IMG/VR virus record: IMGVR_UViG_3300036826_000353
Span: 1 to 32,604 of that record
Length of the DNA stretch: 32,604 bases
Reading direction: 5' to 3' (one strand)
Source: a virus
Under the pieces are notes generated by a model. The model was given only the letters and a program-made list of their open reading frames with translations. It had not been told where the DNA came from and did not search any database. The position numbers and the translations under genes are program-made. Positions 1 through 5,232 of this stretch are shown here, piece after piece (position 1 is the first letter of the stretch; each line of letters starts with the position of its first letter).

Positions 1-316
1 TCGGCGCTACCTGGGCCCTCTACCCATGAAACTCAAGCCTTCTGGCGATAGACAGCAGCTCATTTCGCCCAAACTGGACGGAATGGGCCGTCCTGTTGCT
101 AAGGAAGACATGAGAAATCCATTTGCACAGCTGGCAAGGGGCCTAAATCCGGCTTCTGGAAGGAAAAGAAGGCCTTTTGCCGACACTCTCGGGGCAACTC
201 CAGCCAGAGATGGCCCTTTCTCCCTCGGAGCAGCTGACGTCGCTGCACAGAAGCCGCCCAGAGGGCGGCAGAAACGCAAGAAGTCCGCAGGACTTCCGTT
301 CTTAGGGCAGAAATGA
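1..316 (+). CDS. C-terminal end of a hypothetical phage protein, cut by the window edge
   Basis: The frame is open from position 2 with no stop before TGA at 314-316, so the gene probably begins upstream of the window; the ATG at 26 is only an internal possibility. The visible end is about 105 residues, basic and low in hydrophobic segments, with an Arg/Lys-rich stretch near the C-terminus (RGRQKRKKS). The last codons overlap the next ATG (ATGA at 313-316), which is the usual spacing in this genome and supports the reading. I recognise no family. A basic, proline-containing tail of this kind can occur at the end of many phage proteins, so no role is proposed. Confidence 0.4.
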   Translation, partial: RRYLGPLPMKLKPSGDRQQLISPKLDGMGRPVAKEDMRNPFAQLARGLNPASGRKRRPFADTLGATPARDGPFSLGAADVAAQKPPRGRQKRKKSAGLPFLGQK

Positions 317-510
317 CACAATTCACAGGAATACGTCGGGGCCGACTGCTTTATGTCGATGACGGTCCTATTATATACATCCCATTCCCCCTGATGAAAT
401 CTGTCCTCCCATGCACCCACATTACGCTAGAAGCTGATCAGACCAAGCATGGGGGCTGGATTGCTAAGAGAATTCTCATAGCTAGGATAATGCGGAATAG
501 GCATGCGTAG
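313..510 (+). CDS. small hypothetical protein, 65 aa
   Basis: The ATG at 313 overlaps the stop of the upstream frame by four bases, pointing to translational coupling. The product begins MTQFTGIRRGRLLYVDDG and has a mixed beta-rich pattern with a basic C-terminus (ARIMRNRHA). No domain is recognised. A perfect 8-bp hairpin follows directly after the stop at 511-529, which fits the end of a transcription unit. It is short and has no independent support beyond coupling and composition. Confidence 0.5.
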   Translation: MTQFTGIRRGRLLYVDDGPIIYIPFPLMKSVLPCTHITLEADQTKHGGWIAKRILIARIMRNRHA

Positions 511-529
511 CCCACGCCTTCGGCGTGGG
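511..529 (+). terminator. hairpin with TTCG-type loop after the first gene pair
   Basis: CCCACGCC (511-518) pairs perfectly with GGCGTGGG (522-529). The stem is tight and GC-rich but is not followed by a T-run, so it may be an mRNA-end stabiliser rather than an intrinsic terminator. Confidence 0.4.
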
Positions 530-534
530 GCCCT

Positions 535-637
535 GCACCCCCCGCATAACCCTCGGGGGTCTCTCCTTCCGTCACCCCATGAACCCTTGACTCTCTCCAT
601 CCATGTGATATGTCCAGAGAGCACCCCCCGCATAACC
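535..637. repeat. pair of 17-bp direct repeats
   Basis: GCACCCCCCGCATAACC occurs exactly at 535-551 and 621-637, 86 bp apart. Similarity continues weakly afterwards: both copies are followed by a GGGG run and then by CTCC..CCGTCAC. The function is unknown; the position is between the left-edge genes and a strong terminator. Confidence 0.7.
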
Positions 638-675
638 TGACGGGGCGGCTCCGTCCGTCACTGAGGTGATGCAAG

Positions 676-709
676 CCCCTGGGTTGCCTATGGCAGCCTG
701 GGGGTTTTT
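676..709 (+). terminator. strong intrinsic terminator
   Basis: A 13-bp stem (676-688 with 692-704, including three G-T wobbles) closes a three-base loop and is followed by TTTTT at 705-709. It would end plus-strand transcription coming from the left edge. Confidence 0.75.
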
Positions 710-763
710 CTATGCTCTGGGGGCATGGAGGGGCCGCCTGGAGGGCCCCGAAGGGCTTGGGGG

Positions 764-844
764 GTCCCGAAGGGACCATGGCCAAAATTTGGGCGGGGGA
801 GGAGGTGTCCCGAAGGGACCATCCCGAAGGGACCATCCCGAAGG
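764..844. repeat. short palindromic repeats around TCCCGAAGGGACCA
   Basis: The 14-base unit TCCCGAAGGGACCA occurs at 765-778, 808-821 and 822-835, with a partial fourth copy at 836-844. A related CCCCGAAGGG occurs near 747. Each unit contains CCC-gaa-GGG, so each can form a mini-hairpin. Two of the copies are directly adjacent. Confidence 0.75.
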
Positions 845-1042
845 TGGCACGGAGGGGACAAGCACCTAATTGGTGCATTTCACCATACACACCAGCCAGT
901 GCGACGGATGTCTTGGCGGGCTCCTCACGTCTCAGGCGCTCCCACCCCCCTAGGGTCACATATGCCGCAATGGGGAGTTGGGATCACAAAGACGTGAGGC
1001 GACCGTTTATCTGCCTCGCAACCAGGGGCTCGGGGGCCACAC

Positions 1043-1130
1043 CCACTCGGTGTGCACATACGAGTGGCGGTTGCGGTGAGTTCGAGGCGGGCACACGGCC
1101 GGGCGCTAGGCCACTCGATCTCCGAACTCA
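1043..1130. other. pseudoknot-compatible inverted repeats
   Basis: CGAGTGGC (1061-1068) is complementary to GCCACTCG (1110-1117), and TGAGTTCG (1077-1084) to CGAACTCA (1123-1130). The two helices interleave (A-B-A'-B'), as in an H-type pseudoknot. CCACTCG at 1043-1049 can pair with 1061-1067 instead, giving a switch-like alternative. Confidence 0.5.
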
Positions 1131-1156
1131 TGATGCGAATATACCAGCTGGACCGC

Positions 1157-1217
1157 CGAGACACAACTCACGATTTTGTGATCGAGATGGGAGGCATTCC
1201 CCGCATCTTGCGTCTCG
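1157..1217. other. cloverleaf-like inverted repeats
   Basis: CGAGAC (1157-1162) pairs with GTCTCG (1212-1217). Inside lie two local hairpins: TCAC/GTGA (1168-1171 with 1178-1181) and CGAGATG/CATCTTG (1183-1189 with 1204-1210, one G-T). It lacks the T-loop and acceptor features of a tRNA. Confidence 0.4.
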
Positions 1218-1321
1218 TGAGGCGAGCGCGTAATCCCCACAGCATGCCTCGCACTCGCACCTGGATTGCCATCGAGTGGATGTGCGTCGCATATCTTGGT
1301 CTGGCCCTGCGGGCCAGGTCT

Positions 1322-1346
1322 GGGGTCTGGGGTCTGGGGTCTGGGG
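1322..1346 (+). repeat. perfect G-quadruplex motif
   Basis: Four GGGG runs (1322, 1329, 1336 and 1343) are separated by identical TCT linkers on the plus strand. The tract lies just beyond the terminator of the minus-strand gene at 1392-1832. Confidence 0.8.
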
Positions 1347-1353
1347 CATAGGC

Positions 1354-1378
1354 AAAAAAATGGCCCCTTTCGGGGCCA
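1354..1378 (-). terminator. intrinsic terminator of the minus-strand gene at 1392
   Basis: Read on the minus strand, TGGCCCC-GAAA-GGGGCCA (1378 down to 1361) forms a perfect 7-bp stem with a GNRA tetraloop and is followed by seven Ts. It lies 14 bp after the stop codon. Confidence 0.9.
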
Positions 1379-1391
1379 GGTCTGCGGTAGG

Positions 1392-1832
1392 TTATTTCTT
1401 GACCTTCGCCAGGTTCTCGGCGGCCGCCTTTATCACCTCCTCACTCGCCCCGGCCTTGCGGAGGGCCAGGATGGCTGCGGCGGTCGGGTCTTGTTTGACC
1501 GACGCAGCGGAGACGATATCACGCAGGACGTCGATCTCCTTGAGGTAGTTGGGATCGACCTTGAGAGACGGGGCGGAGTTTGCTGCCGTCCTCAGGAGGG
1601 CCTGCGCCTTCACCGTGGCCCCATACATGGCCAAGATGATAACCTGCTCCTCGGTGCAGCGGCTAAAGTCGAAGATGGCGTCCTTAGTCTGTTCGGGGGC
1701 GTTCTGGTACGGGCGCCACTTGAAACGACGCCGCACTTTCTTCCCACCGAGATACTGGGTGTCACCAATCTCATTTGCTTCCTCGTTAGCCTGGGAAGCC
1801 TTCACCTCAGCCTGCTTGGCGATAGTAGCCAT
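1392..1832 (-). CDS. hypothetical phage protein, 146 aa
   Basis: This is an isolated minus-strand gene with a complete set of signals: a promoter with an operator-like palindrome at 1885-1913, the ribosome-binding leader ATAGGTGACAC before the ATG, and a strong terminator after the stop. The N-terminus is alanine- and glutamate-rich; residues 31-45 are basic and aromatic (GKKVRRRFKWRP); the rest is predicted helical with a lysine-rich end (AENLAKVKK). No transmembrane segment or known catalytic motif is seen and the family is not recognised. Basic and helical character would fit a nucleic-acid-binding or virion-associated protein, but that is inference. Its monocistronic, separately controlled arrangement suggests a product made at its own time or level. 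Confidence 0.8.
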   Translation of the reverse strand: MATIAKQAEVKASQANEEANEIGDTQYLGGKKVRRRFKWRPYQNAPEQTKDAIFDFSRCTEEQVIILAMYGATVKAQALLRTAANSAPSLKVDPNYLKEIDVLRDIVSAASVKQDPTAAAILALRKAGASEEVIKAAAENLAKVKK

Positions 1833-1884
1833 GTGTCACCTATGAGAAAGAGCCCTGCGGGCCTCATGGCACCGCATTGACGCC

Positions 1885-1913
1885 ATTGTGCCAGGAGCTA
1901 GCTCCTATCGCAA
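1885..1913 (-). promoter_or_regulatory. minus-strand promoter with 14-bp palindromic operator
   Basis: Read on the minus strand: -35 TTGCGA (1913-1908), a 17-bp spacer and -10 CACAAT (1890-1885), about 46 bp ahead of the gene starting at 1832. The spacer contains the perfect palindrome AGGAGCTAGCTCCT (1893-1906), a likely repressor site. Each hexamer matches consensus at four of six positions. Confidence 0.5.
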
Positions 1914-2106
1914 GTCACGGTTTCGTGATCTCCTGGATGTGGCCCATCAGCTACATGTGGCAACGGGGCCGCTAGGGCCCAGCGGTGCGGGGTCTGCCGG
2001 AGGTGCATCTCCCGTCTACGGGGGGTCCAGGGGGTGTCTGCTGCCTTGGCCTGGGATGGACTGGGGTCTGCTGGTGCGATGGGGATAGAGAGAGGTGATA
2101 GGACGC
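1914..2106. other. non-coding spacer between divergent promoters
   Basis: I see no gene. The stretch contains a small CCGCT/AGCGG hairpin near 1970-1987 and G-rich sequence. It separates the minus-strand promoter at 1885-1913 from the plus-strand promoter at 2107-2135. Confidence 0.5.
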
Positions 2107-2140
2107 TTGACATCTGGGACCGGATGTGCCATAATGGCAC
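2107..2140 (+). promoter_or_regulatory. strong sigma70 promoter overlapped by a palindromic operator
   Basis: Consensus -35 TTGACA (2107-2112), a 17-bp spacer, an extended TGC and -10 CATAAT (2130-2135). The perfect inverted repeat GTGCCAT-A-ATGGCAC (2126-2140) lies right on the -10 element, so a bound repressor would block it. It drives the gene at 2177 and perhaps the small genes after it. Confidence 0.8.
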
Positions 2141-2176
2141 CACGATGCACTTCGGCATCGGTCTTGGGGGCTTCCC

Positions 2177-2419
2177 ATGATACTCGCAAGCGCATTCCAC
2201 GTTGCGGCTATGGCCATAGTCCAGGGCCATCCTTCCAAACAGGAGGCTCGGGCTCTGGTGGGTTATGTCAAGGGAGCGGTCAAAGGCCGCAGCATGACCC
2301 AGGAGCAGGGCCTTGGGGTGTTCATCGACATCCTGGCTGCCGGCATCTTGTATGAGCGGTGGCCCTCCTTAGGGGAAAGGCCCTTGGGAGAGGAGCCCAG
2401 AGTTCCCCCGATGGCCTAA
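2177..2419 (+). CDS. hypothetical small protein, 80 aa
   Basis: First gene after the best promoter in the window; the ATG follows a GGGGG-type ribosome site. The N-terminal half is hydrophobic and helical (MILASAFHVAAMAIV), the middle is basic and glycine-containing, and a second hydrophobic stretch follows (GVFIDILAAGILYERW). The C-terminal 20 residues are proline- and glutamate-rich. It might associate with the membrane, but the segments are short and interrupted by charges. A UUCG-loop terminator follows at 2435-2460. A strong repressible promoter and a short product are typical of early host-takeover genes; that role is inference. Confidence 0.7.
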   Translation: MILASAFHVAAMAIVQGHPSKQEARALVGYVKGAVKGRSMTQEQGLGVFIDILAAGILYERWPSLGERPLGEEPRVPPMA

Positions 2420-2434
2420 CAGCCATCCACCTCG

Positions 2435-2460
2435 GTCGCCCTTCGGGGCGACTGTCTTTT
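2435..2460 (+). terminator. intrinsic terminator with UUCG loop
   Basis: GTCGCCC (2435-2441), loop TTCG, GGGCGAC (2446-2452), then TGTCTTTT. It ends the unit of the gene at 2177-2419. Confidence 0.8.
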
Positions 2461-2483
2461 AGGCCATTTAGGCCAGCTCAAGC

Positions 2484-2499
2484 CGATAGGTGACATATG
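2484..2499 (+). promoter_or_regulatory. reused translation leader, copy 1
   Basis: CGATAGGTGACATATG, which contains the AGGTGA ribosome site and the start codon of the gene at 2497. A 15/16 match occurs at 2772-2787, and ATAGGTGACACATG occurs on the minus strand at the 1832 start. Confidence 0.7.
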
Positions 2500-2700
2500 A
2501 CAGGTCGTTCCTACTACGATGACAACTTTGGCCACTGGGACATCGAGGACCAGGATGATATCGACTTCTATCATCAGGTCCAACGAGAGAACGTGGAGAA
2601 GAGGTGTCGTGGATGTGGTCAGATGGTTCGCATCAGACCTGAGTATGCATATTGCAACAGCTGTGCAGAAGAGAGGTGGCGATCTGCCTGGCTGCGATGA
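2497..2700 (+). CDS. small zinc-ribbon-like protein, 67 aa
   Basis: The acidic N-terminal half (YYDDNFGHWDIEDQDDID) is followed by two CxxC pairs, C37-x2-C40 and C53-x2-C56, the spacing of a zinc ribbon or knuckle. The C-terminus is short and basic/aromatic. Such small acidic zinc proteins are common in phage early regions and often bind host proteins or nucleic acids, but this one has no recognised family. It starts from a reused AGGTGA leader and is flanked by hairpins on both sides. Confidence 0.75.
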   Translation: MTGRSYYDDNFGHWDIEDQDDIDFYHQVQRENVEKRCRGCGQMVRIRPEYAYCNSCAEERWRSAWLR

Positions 2701-2712
2701 TGACTGACCTTT

Positions 2713-2728
2713 GGGGCCATCTGGCCCC
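2713..2728 (+). terminator. possible weak terminator
   Basis: GGGGCCA (2713-2719) pairs with TGGCCCC (2722-2728), followed by CTTTGGCCCTTT. The stem is strong but the T-tract is poor. Confidence 0.4.
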
Positions 2729-2771
2729 CTTTGGCCCTTTGGCCCTCCATGGCACACTGCCGTGGAGTTCG

Positions 2772-2787
2772 CGATAGGTGACACATG
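2772..2787 (+). promoter_or_regulatory. reused translation leader, copy 2
   Basis: CGATAGGTGACACATG, differing at one base from the leader at 2484-2499, and again ending in the start codon of a gene. Confidence 0.7.
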
Positions 2788-2985
2788 CATAATCAGGTTA
2801 TCGTGACCGTCGAGACGTTCCAGGATGGCGAGTGGCATGTTCTGAATAAGGATGTGCTAAAGTCTGGGATGAGTGACGCTGAAAAGGCCGCTATTCTCGC
2901 TAGGATGGCCAGGTACAAGACTGAATGGGAGGTCACAGACTACATACGTGGCGCTCCTGTAAGGGTAATGACACACGCTGACTGA
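2785..2985 (+). CDS. hypothetical small protein, 66 aa
   Basis: The product begins MHNQVIVTVETFQDGEWHV, suggesting two beta strands, then a helix (MSDAEKAAILARMARYK) and a final strand (TEWEVTDYIRGAPVRV). It is compact and has no cysteines or membrane segment. It belongs to the run of small early genes with independent leaders. No family is recognised. A GC hairpin (3003-3010 with 3016-3023) follows the stop. Confidence 0.7.
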   Translation: MHNQVIVTVETFQDGEWHVLNKDVLKSGMSDAEKAAILARMARYKTEWEVTDYIRGAPVRVMTHAD

Positions 2986-3002
2986 CATGCACAAGATGGG
3001 GT

Positions 3003-3023
3003 CTGCCCTCCAAAAGGGGGCAG
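3003..3023 (+). other. intergenic hairpin
   Basis: CTGCCCTC pairs with GGGGGCAG around a CAAAA loop. There is no T-run, so it is more likely an mRNA stability element than a terminator. Confidence 0.4.
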
Positions 3024-3047
3024 GCTCTGACACAGGGAAATGTCAAC

Positions 3048-3332
3048 ATGCTAACAGTAGTCCGCTACCATCTGATGGAGGATCGTCCATCTTTGCATGA
3101 GGGCCAGCCGGCTATGGTCAAAGGAGAGCCTGTGTATGTGATACTGGATCAAGCGACACACAGGGCGTACTTTAGGTGCTACCTTGACCAGGACGACGCT
3201 AGGAGGGCTGCAAAGCTCATTGAGGCTGACATTGCAAGGGGAATGTACTCTCTCCTCAAGACCGACTTCCTCGATGACTGGGAGTTCACAGAGCATGTAG
3301 CGCAGGTTCAGTGGTATAAGGTAAAAGCATAG
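3048..3332 (+). CDS. hypothetical protein, 94 aa
   Basis: Start ATG at 3048 after AGGGAA. The product alternates beta strands and helices: MLTVVRYHLM, EPVYVILDQ, a helix (QDDARRAAKLIEADIARG) and a C-terminal strand (AQVQWYKVKA). It resembles small single-domain phage accessory proteins without a catalytic signature. Like its neighbours it has its own leader and is followed by hairpins (TCCGTC/GACGGA at about 3338-3354 and TATGCC/GGCATA at about 3379-3394). Confidence 0.7.
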   Translation: MLTVVRYHLMEDRPSLHEGQPAMVKGEPVYVILDQATHRAYFRCYLDQDDARRAAKLIEADIARGMYSLLKTDFLDDWEFTEHVAQVQWYKVKA

Positions 3333-3425
3333 GCATTATCCGTCTGCCCGACGGAGGTTAGGTCATAATCAGACCCGGTATGCCATTAGGCATAGCTGAC
3401 ACGCATCAGACAAGGGACACATCAG

Positions 3426-3638
3426 ATGATTCTACCAACCATCTGGTGGGATGCATACGCCCACTCTCCGGCTGCCAACGTAGTCTATCTGGTCATCTCC
3501 CACTCTGTGTTCAGGCATACGACAGAGGGGTGGGAGCATGTGGCAGATGGACTTACGCCTGAGGATGCTCAGGTGGTCATGATGCAGATGATCATGGCTG
3601 AAGAGGAGGCTGCACTCAGGGGTATGCAACGAGTCTGA
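3426..3638 (+). CDS. hypothetical protein, 70 aa
   Basis: Start ATG at 3426 with AAGGGA upstream. The product begins MILPTIWWDAYAHSP, then a predicted strand (VVYLVISHSVF) and a Met/Glu-rich helix (AQVVMMQMIMAEEEAAL). No membrane segment or known motif. It is the last of the plus-strand small genes before the convergent terminator at 3642. Confidence 0.65.
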   Translation: MILPTIWWDAYAHSPAANVVYLVISHSVFRHTTEGWEHVADGLTPEDAQVVMMQMIMAEEEAALRGMQRV

Positions 3639-3641
3639 GGG

Positions 3642-3672
3642 AAAGCCCCTGGCTTAGGTCGGGGGCTTTTCC
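3642..3672. terminator. bidirectional terminator between convergent genes
   Basis: AAAGCCCC (3642-3649) pairs with GGGGCTTT (3662-3669); the plus strand continues with Ts. The stop codon of the minus-strand gene (3654-3656) lies in the loop, so the element overlaps that gene's 3' end. Confidence 0.7.
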
Positions 3673-4310
3673 TTTGCCTTGTCAGCAACTATCACGTCAA
3701 GGGTGGGAAAGCGGCTGCGAGTTGCTTCGAGGAGGCGAGGGAGAGGGATGCCGAGCTTGTATGCGGCATCGCGAAGCTGGTCCTCGATCTGGCTATCTGA
3801 CATATTACGGATAGAGGCCTCCATAGATATGTCGATTTCCCGCTTCTCTGCAAAGCCTCCGAGGCGACCGAGGTCGAGGAGGGCTTTGGTCCACCTGTCT
3901 GGATACCTGTCTGCAAAGGCCATGATGGTCTGCGGAGTGGGAGCACACTCCATCCAGATGGCGAGGATGTCGAGGAAGGGGGTACGGTCATAGGATTGGA
4001 GCTTGAGACGGAGCTGTTCGGCGTCCCAAAGGGGCTTGAAGGATGGTCTATTTGCTGAATTGTTGGATGGGGCCCTCTTCTTCTCCTGTCCCTCACTGGC
4101 CTTGATCTTCCCCGCTCGGATCTCGTCCGCCCGCCGGCGCTTCCTCGCCCAGTGGTGCTCCTTTTGTCCAGTCGGGGCGAGGCCCAGGTCTGCCCTCGCT
4201 TGGTTCACCACGAAGCGAGCGAAGTCTGGATTCTCTGAGACGATCGTCAAGACGTCTTCTGGCGATATGGTATCTGGCAGTGTTTCCGCGGGAGTGGGGT
4301 CTGTTTTCAT
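3654..4310 (-). CDS. terminase-small-subunit-like or DNA-binding protein, 218 aa
   Basis: Start ATG at 4310 has AGGTGG four bases upstream, and the frame is closed by stops just before it. The N-terminal third (to about residue 50) is helical, then there is a very basic linker (ARKRRRADEIRAGKIKAS). The C-terminal half contains APTPQTIMAFADRYPDRW and DLGRLGGFAEKREI, a pattern I associate with phage terminase small subunits and related HTH phage proteins. The neighbouring large subunit expected for a terminase pair is not seen on this strand, which weakens the call. It follows an HTH-like gene whose frame overlaps it by 218 bp. Confidence 0.6.
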   Translation of the reverse strand: MKTDPTPAETLPDTISPEDVLTIVSENPDFARFVVNQARADLGLAPTGQKEHHWARKRRRADEIRAGKIKASEGQEKKRAPSNNSANRPSFKPLWDAEQLRLKLQSYDRTPFLDILAIWMECAPTPQTIMAFADRYPDRWTKALLDLGRLGGFAEKREIDISMEASIRNMSDSQIEDQLRDAAYKLGIPLPRLLEATRSRFPTLDVIVADKAKEKPPT

Positions 4311-4596
4311 TATCCACCTGACATGCGAGGAAGATCCACTGGTCTATCGAGGTCATAGTCGTCATCCAGTTGCCATCCGGCCTCTTGATCGCAGGGAAAC
4401 CGTATAGCTCTACCCACTGATATAACGTCACTGGTGAACGAATGCCAAGATAGTCCAAGATAGTCTTCAGGCCTGTCAACACGTTGTCTCGGGGATTTAC
4501 GTAGAGGAACGGCTCCTGGTCTGTGCCTGCCGCCCGACGGATGTTCACCCAGGCCTGGAGGCGAGACGAGCCGCTTCCCTGGTTTTGAGTAGTCAT
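4093..4596 (-). CDS. HTH (MerR/excisionase-like) DNA-binding protein
   Basis: Residues about 38-75 read as a winged-helix unit: TILDYLGIRSPVTLYQW, then GFPAIKRPDGNW, then SIDQWIF. This matches the layout of phage DNA-binding modules in which a helix-turn-helix is followed by a short hairpin and a capping helix. The open frame runs on for about 70 residues as Arg/Gly/Pro-rich sequence overlapping the next gene by 218 bp. That tail looks like a shadow frame, so either the overlap is real or the module is joined to the next frame by a frameshift or sequence error. It lies downstream of the GCGACA control region and may be regulated there. Confidence 0.55.
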   Translation of the reverse strand: MTTQNQGSGSSRLQAWVNIRRAAGTDQEPFLYVNPRDNVLTGLKTILDYLGIRSPVTLYQWVELYGFPAIKRPDGNWMTTMTSIDQWIFLACQVDNENRPHSRGNTARYHIARRRLDDRLRESRLRSLRGEPSEGRPGPRPDWTKGAPLGEEAPAGGRDPSGEDQGQ

Positions 4597-4966
4597 GTTC
4601 TGTTATAAGACCTTCGATATGGCGCCATCTGGCTGCGACGGCAGCCGAGAGAGACAGCCTGGTTCCTCGGAGGGTGGGAGGGTCTGAATGCATAGGGTGC
4701 ATTTTGGGGGTCTCAGGGAGGGGTTGGCAAGGGGGGATGACCAAATTTTGGGCATGGCAACTATACCCGTATGTGCAGTGATTCCTACTCGGCGACAAAC
4801 GACAAGACAGCGACATTAGCGACAATTGTCGCTCCGATCCCGAGCGACAGACAGCGACAAACCCCCAGTATGGGGTTGTCTTGTCGCGGTCGCTGTCGCG
4901 TCGCCATTGCCGGAGGCAGGGCTTTATGATAAATACAATGTCTCTCCCTGCCATTCGGAGTCACCT
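4597..4966. promoter_or_regulatory. divergent control region
   Basis: A 370-bp gap between the minus-strand HTH gene and the plus-strand RHH-like gene. On the minus side it holds the palindrome ATGGCGCCAT (4619-4628), the hairpin GGCTGC/GCAGCC (4631-4646) and AATGCA/TGCATT followed by Ts (4687-4705). In the middle is CCAAATTTTGG (4741-4751), then the GCGACA array (4792-4899). A weak plus promoter may be TTGCCG (4907-4912), 17 bp, TAAATA (4930-4935); TACAAT at 4934-4939 is an alternative -10. Confidence 0.55.
4792..4899. repeat. GCGACA iteron-like array; possible origin or operator
   Basis: GCGACA occurs at 4792, 4810, 4819, 4844 and 4854, and its complement TGTCGC at 4827, 4882 and 4894. Two copies form the perfect palindrome GCGACAATTGTCGC (4819-4832). 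A hairpin with CCCC/GGGG at its core (about 4857-4879) sits between the forward and inverted copies, making a large dyad. It lies just upstream of an RHH-like gene and a RepA-like helicase, which fits either a replication origin or an autoregulatory operator. Confidence 0.7.
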
Positions 4967-5209
4967 ATGAAACTCATAAAGTTTGAGGACGCTAAGCCGT
5001 CTGCTGGAGGAGATAGGGGGATCAAGTACACAGCTATATCTGCCGATGCCCGGCATGAGTTGAAGCTCCTGGCTGCGATGAATAAGTGCACCATGATCGA
5101 GATGCTGGATGTGCTTCTCCTTCACTGGTGCAACTTCAGATCGAGAAGATCCGCATCTGATAACATAAAGGCTGTAGCACACGATAAGGGGGTAAAGCTC
5201 TTTGAATAG
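4967..5209 (+). CDS. ribbon-helix-helix-like DNA-binding protein, 80 aa
   Basis: Start ATG at 4967 is preceded by GGAG at six bases; an upstream in-frame start at 4826 would lie inside the repeat array and is rejected. The product has a basic strand (RGIKYTAISADARHELK) followed by two helices (LLAAMNKCTMIEMLDVLLLHW), the layout of CopG/Arc-type RHH proteins or their accessory relatives. The gene lies directly after the GCGACA array and 23 bp before the helicase. The context suggests a dimeric protein that binds the array and controls it, or assists initiation. Family assignment is by fold pattern only. Confidence 0.65.
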   Translation: MKLIKFEDAKPSAGGDRGIKYTAISADARHELKLLAAMNKCTMIEMLDVLLLHWCNFRSRRSASDNIKAVAHDKGVKLFE

Positions 5210-5232
5210 CAGGGGCACCGGGGGACCTTATT

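Larger units (their letters stand above)
711..1391. other. 680-bp gene-free structured region
   Basis: No convincing ORF is seen; the open frames here are arginine-, glycine- and proline-rich shadows. The stretch holds palindromic repeats (764-844), a GCACC/GGTGC hairpin near 861-875, a 10-bp long-range stem (923-932 with 990-999), a pseudoknot-compatible set (1043-1130), a cloverleaf-like fold (1157-1217), a 7-bp hairpin (1301-1317) and a G-quadruplex motif (1322-1346). Possible roles are a structured RNA, a replication or packaging site, or a recombination site. The sequence alone does not choose between them. Confidence 0.55.

Noticed and set aside
7-420. 137-residue minus-strand frame at the left edge
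   Set aside because: Composition is shadow-like, it lies opposite a better coupled plus-strand pair, and it has no ribosome site.
1157-1217. tRNA
   Set aside because: The fold is cloverleaf-like but lacks a T-loop, anticodon layout and acceptor stem of correct size.
438-1355. Several long frames on both strands in 438-1355
   Set aside because: They are Arg/Gly/Pro-rich, lie in GC-rich repeats and hairpins, and lack supporting ribosome sites.
1898-2230. 110-residue minus-strand frame
   Set aside because: It crosses the strong plus promoter, its operator and the start of the gene at 2177, and has shadow composition.
4310-4954. 214-residue minus-strand frame
   Set aside because: It runs through the GCGACA array and overlaps the HTH gene in another frame without any recognisable domain.
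4826-4966. Upstream in-frame start for the RHH-like gene
   Set aside because: It would place codons in the repeat array; ATG 4967 has a well spaced GGAG.
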